Assembly (NCBI GenBank): GCA_009746045.1 | Contig: RPFO01000296.1 | Span: 1,357,775-1,421,774, forward strand | Direction: 5' to 3' | Length of the DNA stretch: 64,000 bases | From: Mesostigma viride | Lineage: Eukaryota > Streptophyta > Mesostigmatophyceae > Mesostigmatales > Mesostigmataceae | Shown: one piece after another, positions 1 through 10,461 of the stretch | Numbering within the stretch: the stretch's first letter is position 1 | Layout of the letters: every line of letters starts with the position of its first letter | Program-made: the position numbers and the translations under genes | Notes under the pieces: generated by a model | Told to the model about the DNA's origin: nothing | Databases searched by the model: none | What the model saw: the letters and a program-made list of their open reading frames with translations, nothing else

Positions 1-759
1 CTAACACTGGTCAGAAAAGAACTTGTCTCGGGGTGCTTGACCAAGGAAAAGCATTGGGTAATCAACGTTACCATATTAGTGACCGATAACAATCGTTACC
101 TCGCTATTTCCGTTGCAGCATCAGCTAACGGTGACCAAACATGGTCCAAAATCTGCTTGACCTGATGGTATTTCCCAACCATGACAAGCCGATGCGTAGA
201 GGCAGCAAAACAACAAAAAGACAATCACAACCCCTCGGTAATAACTCTGATATTAGCTTTAAACGATAATACAACTATATACGGCTAATAGAACACGCTT
301 GGAGGCTAGAACGTACCAGGTCGGTACAGCAGATTACCTTTCTTGCGCGAGCCAGCACGCCAGAGTAATGGACGTAGCCTCGAGCCTTTACTGGCTGCCA
401 ATGCTAATAAATCTTGTTGGGAACAACGTACTAAATTGATCGATGCGCAGATGTCTGGGAAAATTCGGCCTAGCAACATGCAGCACTCGCACCATCACTG
501 CCTGGCCGCTAACGTCATTTGCTGCGCCGACCAGCACCCCGAGACCCATCTACGTATCTCCAAACCTTCCATGGCTAGGGATATTCAATTTTTAGGATCT
601 AAGAATCATGCCTACAAAATTTGAGTCCAATACGTCAAGCCATTCTCTCGTACCAGTAAGTTCTTTGCACCGCCATAGCCGTGCGCGTCAATATTTTTCC
701 TGCACGTCGGTCCCGTTGGACCATGGTACCCCCCTAACTTTGCTCAAGCATATCTCCCT
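1..759. other. No supported gene
   Basis: Only short open frames without a recognisable domain occur here, on either strand. The base composition is mixed and no splice-consistent exon chain was found. It was considered as a possible rRNA end or a retroelement interior, but no diagnostic motif was seen. It leads directly into the repeat module at 760-945, so it may be the body of the same decayed element. Confidence 0.5.
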
Positions 760-945
760 GGCCAGGTGTCCAAAGTACGGTCTGAAGTGCTCTACGGAAA
801 GCTGACGTCTAGATCTTTCGATCCCCCCAGGTTTGACCGTTAAATTATTATTGGCGCGGCGCCTGGTAGGCGCACAAACTCAGTCCGTTAGAGTGGTAGG
901 ACTTCAACTGGTACCACGAAAACGGCGCGAGAACGGTTTAAGAGA
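760..945 (+). repeat. Dispersed repeat module, copy 1
   Basis: This stretch aligns by eye with 14611-14806, which lies inside an intron of the CACTA transposase. Shared landmarks in the same order are a CCCTGG block, a GTGCTACGGA-like block, a TCTAGA(T/C)CTTTC block, a GCGCACAAACTCA block, and an end reading ACGGTTTA(A/G)G(A/G)G. The two copies have diverged by many substitutions and small gaps. It looks like the terminal part of an old dispersed element. The family could not be named. Confidence 0.5.
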
Positions 946-1787
946 TAACGGCCCACCTGACCACATACCCCCGCCCCACCACGCCGCCCCATGCCACCCG
1001 CCCTCCCAGCACATCACACGCCTCAAATTACCAAACCCTACGTTGAACTAACCCCATGCACCCTTGAAGTCCCTACCCAAAGTACATGATCGAATCCTGC
1101 CCTGCATGAGTGTCCCTAGCCCACCCTGTATCCAACTAACAACCGGTAGTACATCCCCCGCGAGCACGTCTCACTGGCCACCCCCTCTCTATACCCACTC
1201 ATGCGCTACCGCACACGCCTGCACGACCAAGTCGGCCAGCAGTGCACGCCTGAGGCCACCCAAAGGGGGAGCCCTCCCCCCATCACCCACCACCTACCAT
1301 CCATCCTCCACCACTGACCCATGACACCCTACACGTGTCCACGTCCGTCCCTAGCCCACCCGACTGACGGCCGCACAGATCCCGGCACGTGCCCACCTGC
1401 ATCCGCCCACCCATAACGCGCAACGGCCCACCCCATCTTGTACGCCCGCCCTGTCCCGCGTCCCCGTTCTATAGTGATGCACTAGCCGGCTGTGACCGAC
1501 CTGACTGACCACGACCACACGCCACCAAACAGACCCATGGCCCCCCCGGCCCACCCCACACGCCCAGGTCCATACCTCCTGCACCAAGCACTCGAGGAGA
1601 CTACCGCTGGTCCGTGTTGCGAGTCCGGCTACTAGGCGCGGGGCGGGGGCCACGTCGACGTACACCTGGGAAGTATTCATGTCGTATCTGGTAATGTGCT
1701 ATCCCCTATGCCACTCCATCGAGGCTACTTGGCATGAGATCGATTGCTAGGATACATGTTGCTGTGAATTCACGCATAGGTATCCGA
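946..1787. other. C-rich stretch without a supported gene
   Basis: Strongly C-rich on the + strand between about 950 and 1680, with many CCACC and CCCACC runs. Open frames here follow from the composition and carry no recognisable domain. Nothing else is seen. Confidence 0.5.
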
Positions 1788-1889
1788 TGATGCAACCGTC
1801 CATGTCCCAGTGCCCCGATAGTACAACCGATACTAAATATATCCGGCCCTCGGCCACTATAGATCTCTGCTGCCCTTGGGCGGCGTGGG

Positions 1890-1930
<41 letters not shown>
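1890..1930 (+). repeat. (AAC)n microsatellite
   Basis: About 13 uninterrupted AAC units. A shorter AAC run lies at about 2301-2316 at the end of the second module copy. Confidence 0.9.
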
Positions 1931-2008
1931 GCATGAGGTGGGCCCCGCCGCGCCGGCACCTAGGAGAGCCAGCCGTCTGGCCGGATCCGCGCCGGGTACT
2001 TTTCTCCA

Positions 2009-2078
2009 CAGCCGGATCCGTCGGATCCGGCTGCCGGATCCGTCGGATCCGGCTGCCGGATCCGACGGATCCGGCTGT
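2009..2078. repeat. Tandem GGATCC-containing palindromes
   Basis: Three consecutive inverted-repeat blocks built on CAGCCGGATCC / GGATCCGGCTG arms with 3-nt centres (GTC or GAC). The whole 70-bp segment can fold into alternative hairpins or a cruciform. It sits between the two diverged module copies. Confidence 0.8.
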
Positions 2079-2634
2079 AAACGAAGCGCGCATCCAATGA
2101 TGCAACCGTACTTGCGGCCCTCGTGACTACAAGTCGGCCCTCGTGACCACTATAGCGCTGGTCCCACTCGGGTCCAGTGACACAAGTACCACATGTCCCC
2201 GCTGAGTATCTTTGTTTCTTGTATGTTTGTGATGGCATGCTGTTCAGTGTCCTGGCCCTCGGCCGTTTCCAAATCTCTGCTGCCCATGTGCGGCGTGGGC
2301 AACAACAACAACAACAGATCTTATCTCTTTTCATCAATAATCCATGAACAGGGGTTACGCAAAATATGTCAAGGGAAATTACAGTACCTTGACAGTACAG
2401 CTGTAAAATATATATACAATACCAAAGGTAAGCTGTAATATTGGCGAGCGGCCCGTTTCGGAACGTCAAGACCTTGACGTCCTTGAGCTGTCAAGAAGAT
2501 GGACGCTGATTCTGAATTTTGTCATTATACTGAATTTTGCAACCTAACTGCGTCGATGATCTCCACACGTTTAATGCAAGTTGACGTATCGTGGTTTCCC
2601 TGGCCAAGATCGCATAGGCATCTCCGCAAACCAA

Positions 2635-4975
2635 ATGCCGCCCTCAGCAAAAGACGAGGTCGAGAGCCATCATCGAGCTCAAGTGCAAAGCCTCTCGTCC
2701 ACATCGGCAGGCCTGCAGATCTCGGGGAAGGACATGACCAGGACTGTGGTCGAGATAGAATGCATTGGTCTGGAGTCTGGCTCCCCAATTTTCGATGACC
2801 CGTTCTCCTCATCTCTGGACTTGGAGCAGTTGGGCGTGGCGCGGACGAAGGGCGAGCTTGGGGCGCATGTCCCCATGGAGCTCGTTAGCCCGCGGACGCC
2901 CGAACATGTCGATCGCGCAATCGGTCCCGACGCTCAGCGCTTCGGCATGCGCCCGTCCCAGCGTAGGTTGGATTTTCCTGTCATGGACGTCGCAGGAACT
3001 CCCGACAGGACAATGGCAGGGAAGTACGCGACCGGAGACACCCCTGGGCGTCAGCGTCCTCTCGACATCATGTGCACCCCGCCCAACGGCTGCATGTCCA
3101 GGAGCACGTCGCCTACCGGGCAGAGCCTGCCCCCGAAGCCTTTCCGGTCGCGCGTCGCCTCACCCGTGTCGGGATGTGCGTTAACGCGCTCGAATTCTGC
3201 CGTCGAGTTCTCTGACGGCCTCGACTCGTCGGCCCACAAACGAATATCGGCGGACATGATGGCCGAGCAGCAGAGCCGGCACGTGCGGACAAACAGTGTG
3301 GACAGTTATGAGAATGGTCGGCGGCGCAGCGTGGGCGGTGATTCCAACCCATTTGACAGGGGCAGGCAGCCTGGCGAGTCCTGCAACGGCGGCGCCCATC
3401 CCATCGCCCCATCGGGCAACTTCATGGAGAGCCTGGTCGGCCTGGCGCAGACGCTGGTGGGCAGCAACCTGCTGCAGGACGCTGACTCAGCGCTGGCCGT
3501 GTCCAAGATCATGATGGGCATGTCCGAGCTGGCGCTCAGTTTCAGCAAGCAGGCAGCAGCGGCCAATGGCACCGTGGCGGCAGCGCCGGAGGTCGTCTCT
3601 CCTGTGAAGGCAGCACCGCCGCCGGAGACACCCCCCCGAGTGGTCATGCCGTCCCCCAACCATGGCCCGCTACATGTCACGCCGTCTTACCTGGGCAAAT
3701 CGCCGCCTCTGCATTCCTTTTCGCCGATGCCTTCCTTCTCGCAGACGCCCGGCCTGCTGGCTCAGGCGCTGAACAGTGCTCCAATCAGCCCCAAGAACGT
3801 TGCAGTCAGCGGGGGTGGATCCGCACCCCCCCGCAAGGCACGCGGTTTCTCGCTGCCCTGCAGCCCACACCTAACCCCCTTTGGCACGCCTGTGGGCACA
3901 CCGGCGGCCACGCCCGGGAACAGCCCGCGGTCAGCCCACGACACGCCAAGTGGCCTCGCGTTCAAGAACCTGGGCGGCCCCCCCCTGCACACCCTGACCG
4001 AGGAGCAGCTAGAGCAGCGGCTGAAGGCGGCGAAGGCGGCGGCAGACAACGCGCGCTGGAAGGTGGGTGATGTCCATGAGACAATATTAATTTATAAATT
4101 AATGACGCGCAATCAATGTGACTTATATCCATGAGACATTATGATGGGTTTTCTGAACGCTGGAACAGTGGGTACTATCCTCCTTGCGTGCGCGCTGGGA
4201 GGTGGTTGCAGGTTGCAGATGGTGCAGTGGTACGGGGGGGGGGGGGCTGTTTAGTGCGTGCTGGAAGGTGGGTGGGGCGTGTCCTATTCACAGTTAGGCA
4301 TTCACAGGTAAAGATCGCCTGAATGCTGGGCACAGCCCTTACCACTTAACGCACCCATGCTCGGACACCAGATTGGTGGCCCTCATATTTCCACGGGCCG
4401 CAATACCTGTATCAGTTGCTTGCTCATGCAGCCCGCATGTTTGCGTCAGAACCCATCATCCGGATGGCCCGCTCTGCTTTTGTTCTCAGGGAACGCCTAC
4501 CCCCATTGTGTGCCCGCGCTGTCTGCCTCCCTGCTTATGCCCTCTCGCCCCCGCGCCCGCACAGGTCAAGTACGTGGGCAAGGTGCGCCGCATGCCGCTC
4601 GAGTACTACACGCTCAAGGCTCTCACGGAGCAGATGACCGCGGGCGACTGCAGCAAGCCCCAGCCCATGTTTGACGCGGCCGGCGCGCTGGACCACGAGG
4701 GGCGCGAGGTGTGGCGCCTGTGGAAGGAGATGGCGGGCATGTCGCGGGGGGACGCGCGCAAGAAGTACATCACCGTGGTGGAGGAGCTCGACTGCTCCGC
4801 CCTACGGCCCGGCCCCACGAGGTCCATTAGCATGAACAACCTCGCGGCTTCCCAAGGGGGAAGCCTGGTGGGGGCGGTGGGGGTGGCCGCGGCTGCTGCG
4901 GTGGCGGCGGTGGCGACGGCCCAGGCGTCCGGGCAGCGGAACGGCGGGGTGCACCTGTTCGAGCGGCCCAGTTGA
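2635..4975 (+). CDS. Acyl-CoA-binding-domain protein with long disordered N-terminus
   Basis: Model: exons 2635-4062 and 4565-4975, joined in phase 0 at AAG|GTGGGT and ACAG|GTC, giving about 612 aa. The C-terminal exon (about residues 485-565) has the acyl-CoA-binding protein (ACBP) pattern: an LEYYTLKALTEQ helix, AGDC followed by two Pro, a VWRLWKEMAGMS stretch and a DARKKYITVVEEL helix. These match the family's Tyr/Lys ligand-binding helices. Such proteins bind long-chain acyl-CoA esters and buffer or carry them in the cytosol or at membranes. The first 470 residues are Ser/Pro-rich low complexity with no recognised domain, far longer than a classical ACBP of about 90 aa. The first ACBP helix is hard to recognise because it falls at the exon junction. 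The frame opens upstream of 2635, but only with a TTG, so ATG 2635 was chosen. An upstream exon is possible. Confidence 0.75.
4156..4278 (+). repeat. Intronic echoes of the acyl-CoA-binding gene's 5' splice junction
   Basis: The junction at 4051-4073 reads GCGCGCTGGAAGGTGGGTGA. Partial copies follow in the intron at 4156-4175 (CGCTGGAACAGTGGGTA), 4188-4207 (GCGCGCTGGGAGGTGGTTG) and 4254-4278 (GCGTGCTGGAAGGTGGGTGG). The copy at 4254-4278 keeps an intact AAG|GTGGGT decoy donor. A TCCATGAGACA block next to the real donor is also duplicated (4073-4083 and 4128-4138). Confidence 0.65.
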
Positions 4976-5469
4976 TGCCGCAATATTGATGATGACGTGT
5001 TTGATGGCTCAACGGATGGCGCAATTTCATGGTGCAATTGACGGCGTGGCAAGTGTTGAAGTCGGTCCTGGCGGCTGGTCATGGGATAGAGTGCTCCACC
5101 GCTGGGGTTTGATCATGGTGTGTATAGAAGAGAGATACTGTGCATATGTGTGTGTGTGCTTGTGTTTGTGTATGCATGTGTCAACTGGCCGGGGTTGCTG
5201 CTCGGCAGCCTCGGTGACAGCTATCATGGGAGCATGAGGGTATTTGTTGGATGTCGTCTGTTCCTTCAGAGGGCATGCATAGACTTGGACAAGGAAAACT
5301 TGCTGAATGACGGGCGCGCGGAAAAATGGGAGAAAATCAGCGTAATTCTGGCCCGTTAATTAGGTTTTGAACAAGGGACCGCTGCATGACATTAATTACT
5401 TGATTACTTCATTAATAATTAATTAGCACGTGACAGTCGTGACTGCATCACGTGAGCATGAATCTGATT
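4976..5469. other. Presumed 3' flank of the acyl-CoA-binding gene
   Basis: No further exon is supported. It contains a TG-rich tract around 5145-5180 and, from 5375 on, AT-rich ATTAATTA motifs with a CACGTGAC...GTCACGTG-like inverted repeat (5428-5456). The AT-rich part probably belongs to the retroelement tail that follows. Confidence 0.5.
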
Positions 5470-5515
5470 TAATTAATCGCGCGCTCCCGATGGGGAGTCA
5501 CGGAGCACAATAATA
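5470..5515 (-). repeat. LINE-type 3' end (hairpin plus TTAATTAA tail), reverse orientation
   Basis: Read on the - strand, a GTGCTCCGTGACTCCCC block is followed by ATCGGGAGC and then an ATTAATTAAAT tail. GCTCC and GGGAGC can pair. The same hairpin and tail occur at 6975-7010 and 7255-7300 on the + strand, which marks this as a 3'-terminal fragment of the same retroelement family. Confidence 0.55.
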
Positions 5516-5644
5516 TGTACAGAGTAAAAGGGCTTTTCATCCCTGTAGGTTGCACATGGGAAGGGGGCAGAGACACCCGTCTTCCCTCATGCCCGGAGGC
5601 AAGCTAGCTAGGAACTGCAACGCCTTCAGCCTGGTGAGTCCCCT

Positions 5645-6862
5645 TTGCACCTTGTGCTGGTGGACTTCATCAAAACCTGCGATTCGGTTTTCTGGCCTGC
5701 GCTATGGGACGTCCTCGAGCTGTTCCGAATCCCCCGCCCCCTTATTGCTGTCATCCGCAACCTGTATGAAGGGTCCACCACTTCGGTGAGCACTTCTTAC
5801 GGGACCACGCCACCATGCCCTTTACAGAAGGGTGTGTGGCAGGGCTGCGTGCTGTCGCCCTACCTGCTCATTATTGTGGTAGAATACGTAATGATTCAGG
5901 CGCGCAAGCGATTTGCCCGCGCATCGTGGGTAGGGAACCAGGGGTGCAGGTTGCCAACCACTTCTGGCATGGCGGAGCGGAAACGGAGATTCGGCTGGCG
6001 GACATCATCTACGCAGACGACACCACCCTCTTCGAGGACACTGGGCACATGCAGACGTGGCTTGATTGCCTGGCTATCGAGGCCCGTGCAGTGGGGCTTG
6101 AGGTCAGCATGCAAGAAGACCGAGGCTCTGGCGATTGGGCTTGAGCAACCACCTACCGCCACCCCTCGTTCTCCTTGACGGCTCTCGAGTCCTGTATCGG
6201 GACCGTGTCAAGCTGCTAGCTCCCCAGCTGCGAGGCTGATGTGGGCCACCGCATCTCCCTCGCCTGGCACGCGTTGCGCCAATACCGGGCCCTATGGCGC
6301 AAGCCCCTGGGCAAGATCGAGAAACAGGACCTGCTCAAGGTCCTCGTCCTTCCTGTTCTTACGTATGGGGCCGAGACGTGGACCCTCACCGCTGACCTGG
6401 CCCGCAAGCTGGACGGCGCGCGGTCACCAACATGCTGCGATCCATTTTCAGAGTAGGATATGCTGCGCATGTCCGCAATGAGGACCTGCTGTACCTTGGC
6501 ATGCCATATATCACCAGCACCATGCATTAAGCAGCGGCGCCTGCAGCTCGTAGGGCACCTAGCTTGCACCAACCAGGTAGACACCTCACATGGCCCCCCC
6601 ACGGGACTGCGACCAGCTCAGCCTGGCGCTGGCATCTCCTGACGTGGGCCGGACCCCGTGATGTCAGACGCCGCGCAAGGCCCGCACCTTCAAAGAACAG
6701 CTAGTAGAGGACATGGGGGGCCTAGGCCTCTCCGTGATTTGGAAAAAGATGATGGACAAGGCCAAGTGGGCCCAGGTCATAGAGGACAACGAGCCCCCCC
6801 CCGTGGGGAAGCACCCATGTGTGCCGACCCGTGGGAGGCACGCCAGACAGCTCCCGCTAGGG
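5645..6862 (+). pseudogene. LINE ORF2 remnant (reverse transcriptase and C-terminal region)
   Basis: A degenerate non-LTR retrotransposon ORF2. In one frame (5645-5970) there is a DFIKTCDSVFW block, which resembles the catalytic F-KAFDSV motif but with an altered leader, followed by GVWQGCVLSPYLL, a typical RT motif. In another frame (about 5985-6140) comes the catalytic ADIIYADDTTLF motif. Further frames carry LLKVLVLPVLTYGAETWTLT (6331-6390) and a VGHLACTNQVDTS segment (6552-6590), both common downstream of RT in LINEs. At least two frameshifts separate these blocks, so it cannot encode a working protein. Related C-terminal fragments lie at 23345-24178 and 26013-27040 on the opposite strand. 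Confidence 0.8.
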
Positions 6863-6949
6863 TAGAGTTGATGTTGATAGCTTTAGATAGATATTCTGAT
6901 AGATATGTTGTAGGTAGATGTTGTAGATAGATTAGACCGGTAGGACTGT

Positions 6950-7510
6950 TTGCACCCATCCATCCATCCATCGGGGTTAATGCTCCGTGACTCGATCCCA
7001 ACGGGAGCACGAGTCGATCTAAATATCTAATCAATTAAGCTAGCTTCAGCTGCACGCAATCTAAACCACTCACGAGGAGAGTCTAATCTAAACCATGGTG
7101 CACTCACGCAGAGAGTCCGGCATAACTGAGGGTGCGTTAATGCTGACATGTGCGTGGGTGATATAGCGGGGCATTGTCTGGCACAATGAAATAGCTGGAG
7201 GCTGAAGTGTGCGGGTAGACATGCAGGTGCATAGACTGAACTCCATCAGGGTTAATGCTCCGTGACTCCCCAACGGGAGCACGAGTTTATAATTAATTAA
7301 TAGACTGAACTAACTAAAGGTAGCCGGTAGTATGCGGAGCCGTACATGGCGCTGCGAGGGTTAGGATTTTTCTAGAGACTAGATAGCTTAGAGTTAGGTT
7401 CGTTCGATTGCGCGGCTCTGCCCACCTCCATCCATCCAGCAAGGAATATGTGCTACATGATCGAGATCCCAACGGACACATGTTATAATTTAATTTAATT
7501 AATTTAAGGG
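6950..7510 (+). repeat. Cluster of three LINE 3' tails
   Basis: Three related tails occur at about 6950-7035, 7245-7300 and 7427-7510. Each has a CCATCCATCC or CATCAGGG lead, a short hairpin (GCTCCGTGACT...CGGGAGCACGAG in the first two, ATGTGCTACATGATC...GGACACATG in the third) and an AT-rich terminal tract such as TTATAATTTAATTTAATT. Reverse-oriented equivalents of the third tail lie at 23345-23400 and 26015-26075, each attached to RT fragments, which ties this hairpin to the LINE 3' end. Confidence 0.6.
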
Positions 7511-7546
7511 GCTGGGCCTTAGATAGCTAGCTCCATCCCACTCGAC

Positions 7547-7954
7547 AGCACTCCAGCTAGTTGTCTAGATGGGGGCAATCGATGATGGGATAGCTTAGGC
7601 ATTACAGCACTTGAAACGATATTAGCGCACAGCGTTATAGTACCTTCAATTAGCTCTGGCACCTTGTGGCCATCAGCTTGCGCCTTAATTAGCCGACGTC
7701 TTGAGCCCACCTCACATTTGTAGCATAAGCTATGCGTCAGCCTACCTATGGTATTGCACTGGTTGTATTGCACCCACAGTGTTGCGCCCCGGCACCATGC
7801 CGTGGAGAGAGCGCTCTGTGGCCTGCCCACCTGCGGCAGTGAGAGAAGCTAGGGCGCCCTCCCTCCTTCTCACTGTGTATATAGGGTTGAAGGTTCCTTT
7901 ACTCTGTATTGGCACCCACGTGACGCAGTCACGTGCTTATTAATTAATTAATAA
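7547..7954 (+). mobile_element. 5'-truncated LINE 3'-end copy with 11-bp target-site duplication
   Basis: This 408-bp unit ends in a CACGTGACGCAGTCACGTG hairpin and a TTATTAATTAATTAATAA tail. It is flanked by TCCCACTCGAC at 7536-7546 and 7955-7965. The same unit recurs at 21086-22834, interrupted there by a piggyBac-like element, where it forms the 3' end of the LINE copy that starts at 7966. It is therefore best read as a short, 5'-truncated insertion of the same LINE family, placed exactly at that LINE's target site. Confidence 0.7.
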
Positions 7955-7965
7955 TCCCACTCGAC

Positions 7966-8606
7966 CCGATACCAAATGGGACGTCCGCCGCTTCGGCGCC
8001 GGCCAGCGGGATTTTTGCATCTTGGAAATCTTTACGCTCACGAAGGAACAATGTGACGATGTTATCAAGTTCCTGGCCCGCCATGACGAACTTTTCCTGC
8101 CTACCCCTGGCGACAAGGTCACCAAGCCCGCCTGGGAATGGCTGCTTCAAGAACCGGAGGCGTACTTGAAGGCAGTCATCATGTGCAGCTACCTGCGCTG
8201 CGACGCCCACGACATCACCCAGATTGGCTACGCTGGCCTCAGGAGCCTCCTGCATGAGCGCAGACGGGCAGCCACAGCAGCTGCAGCATCCCCGCAAAGC
8301 AGCACCTCCCCCAGCACGGACTCCATCCGAGCTGCAGTGGCGGAGCAGCTGGCGCCGATGGCTGAGCAGCTCGCCGCCCTGAACGCGCCTGACGGCCCAC
8401 TCAACACTCTCTCGGCCAAGGTCAACAACATTGAAGCCAGAGTCGCCCTTAAGCTCCAGCCTCAGTTTACTGCTACGCAAGAGCACATTGCCACCAAAGT
8501 TTCCGAGGCCACAGCCACTGTGACCACCCGCCTTAACCAGGTGGAAGGCCGAGTCGGCCAAGGCACCGTGAAACTTGAGGCAGTTGCTGCCAAGGTAGAC
8601 GCCCTG
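7966..8606 (+). pseudogene. LINE ORF1 protein, N-terminal part
   Basis: Open from 7966 through 8606 without an ATG start, which suggests 5' truncation. An N-terminal globular-looking segment (about 8022-8260) is followed by an Ala/Gln/Val-rich heptad-like region (about 8330-8600, with QLAALNA, KVNNIEARV and LNQVEGRV) consistent with the coiled coil of L1-type ORF1 proteins, which trimerise and bind RNA. It stops at a TAG created by the CACTA terminus. The missing C-terminal part is at 20456-21075. Confidence 0.7.
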
Positions 8607-8611
8607 CACTA

Positions 8612-8965
8612 GGAACTCAGTTTCTGAGAAAATTCTCAAAAACCCTCAATTTTCTCACCCCTTTGAGAAAAAAGGTGAGAAAAGTGAGAAAAATCTCAAT
8701 TTTTTTCCGCAAACGCTAGGCAACAAAATCTCACCAGGGTGAGATTTTGGTGAGAAAAAGGGGGTTTGGGTGAGATTTGGGTGAGAAAAAACCCTAAAGT
8801 GAGAAAAAAGGTGAGAATGGGTGAGAAAAAGTGAGAAAAAGTGAGAAAAAGTGAAAAAATTGAGAAGTTTCTCACCAACACGAGAAAAATCACTAACACG
8901 AGAAAAATCACAAGTCAACGTGGTGAGAAATTTCTCACCAAGAGTGTAACACGAGAAAAATCACG
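8612..8965. repeat. CACTA left subterminal repeat region
   Basis: More than twenty direct and inverted copies of GTGAGAAA or its variants. It mirrors the region at 20113-20449. In CACTA elements such subterminal arrays are binding sites for the element-encoded DNA-binding protein (known for TnpA of En/Spm). That role is inferred here from position and repetition. Confidence 0.8.
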
Positions 8966-8989
8966 AGCTTTATTTCATTAAGTCCTTAA

Positions 8990-10331
8990 CCCATGGTCCG
9001 CCAGCACTTTTTTTGGTTTTTTGACCCCTGAGAATGAAAAAAATCATAACTCCTAGACCACAACTCCAAATACCCTCAACCCCGGTACTAGGAATATCTA
9101 CACTTCAAGGGCTTTCAGAATATGCAATAATACCATTGGTATATCAAGGCATTTGGATAATAGCTCCAACCAAAGTTGGCCAAAAGACGATCGTTTCCGT
9201 GCAAGAAAAAGTACACCCCCCCATTTTTCTAAGGGGGGGGTCAGAAACCTCAATACCAACATTGGACAATTTAGTTGGATAGTCCAATGGTGCTTTCCTT
9301 TGGTCAAACCACCCGGACACCCCAATTGACATGTATAATGCTCGCGTGTACATGTGTGGCTTACGCGCGCGCAAACAGCCAACTATGCCTTGCTATACAA
9401 TTATGCAATATAAATGACCACAATAGAGTGCCAAACCTGCTGGAATCCAAACATGACGCCAACTTGCCATCACTGAACGATATCCCCCAAAGAGGTGCCA
9501 CAAATTGTGCACCATAATGGCTAATACCCCTCCTAGAGCAGGCATGGAAAGCTGTTGCAATAACCACTATCCTACTCATCAAAAGACATGTAAGAACGTA
9601 CGAGTTTCCCTGCAAACAACGTGCAAACGCACTGCCGTACCTGCCTCGATCATGACCTGGCCGGGTTCCGCTGGCCGGCATGCTCATACGTCACGTATGC
9701 AGCTACTAGTGGGAGAGGCGGCCATAGCCGCTCTATCCATGCATCCGTCATCATTACCATGTTGAAGATATGTGCAAAGATGACGTCTAACGCTTCCACG
9801 TTCCCAGCAAATGGCGCAGCGGACTTTCGTAAAGACGCGGGAGGCCCAGGCAGACGGAAACTCCCAAGAACCAAAGGAAACCGGCGATACCAAACGGGAA
9901 GTCTCGTCTGACAGTGACTACCAAGACAGAGGTAATAGCCACTGCGTGTTTCCTCAACAGCATACATCTGATCATTCTTGACGTACCAAAATAATGCATC
10001 ATCGTTCAGGGGTCATCATCTGACCAATTTCACGCCGCGGAACCCTAAATTGCCACAAAATGGCACACTGACAGCCATATCTCGCTATGCGCGCGCGCAA
10101 CGGTAAAAAATGTTAGCAAAAGTCACGTGACTGCCTGCAAGAAAGTGGTGGTATTTACTGGGCTATGGAGCAATTACCTACCCAACCTAAGCATTTTCAT
10201 TCACGTTGGGTCTGCCCCGACCGGCCGGACATATTTACGTTACGTCACTTACGTCGGAGGTCACGGAATTACGCGTTACATTTACGTTACGTGAGTTGTG
10301 GTCCAAATGGACCGCATCGGCGGACCATGGG
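8990..10331. mobile_element. piggyBac-like non-autonomous element, copy 1
   Basis: 1,342 bp, flanked by TTAA at 8986-8989 and 10332-10335. The 13-bp terminal inverted repeats are CCCATGGTCCGCC / GGCGGACCATGGG. TTAA duplication with CCC...GGG ends is the hallmark of the piggyBac superfamily. No open frame exceeds about 110 codons and no DDD transposase is seen, so it is probably mobilised in trans. TTACGT motifs cluster near the right end (10230-10290). Copy 2 at 21226-22567 is the same length, highly similar and in the opposite orientation. Confidence 0.88.
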
Positions 10332-10461
10332 TTAACGTGAAAAAAAAATCAACACCACTTTGATATGCATTATAGGGTGCACCACAAAGGTGCAATATAG
10401 GGTTCATACAATATAAAACAGCACATCATTCCATAAACAATGCTGTCATGCCCAAATTAAA

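Larger units (their letters stand above)
1788..2317 (+). repeat. Diverged duplicated module ending in AAC microsatellites
   Basis: Two copies of one module, about 1788-1930 and 2098-2317. Both start with TGATGCAACCGT, contain CGGCCCTCG(G/T) and CACTATAG blocks, and end with ATCTCTGCTGCCC, a GCGGCGTGGG(A/C) block and an AAC run. The first copy carries the longer run. Spacing between the blocks differs between copies. The module lies just upstream of the acyl-CoA-binding-protein gene. Confidence 0.55.

Noticed and set aside
1-950. Possible large-subunit rRNA end
   Set aside because: Some short words looked rRNA-like, but no conserved helices or motifs could be matched and short open frames interrupt it. 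The 3' part is instead a dispersed repeat also found at 14611-14806.
2581-2634. Upstream TTG start for the acyl-CoA-binding gene
   Set aside because: TTG is not an expected start in a nuclear gene. The first in-frame ATG is at 2635.
7547-7954. Independent SINE
   Set aside because: No tRNA-like A or B box was found, and the same unit forms the 3' end of the adjacent LINE copy, so a 5'-truncated LINE is the simpler reading.
9500-10002. Conserved ORF of about 96 codons in both piggyBac-like copies as a real gene
   Set aside because: The copies are too young for conservation to be informative, the frame overlaps equally long frames on the other strand, and no domain is recognisable.
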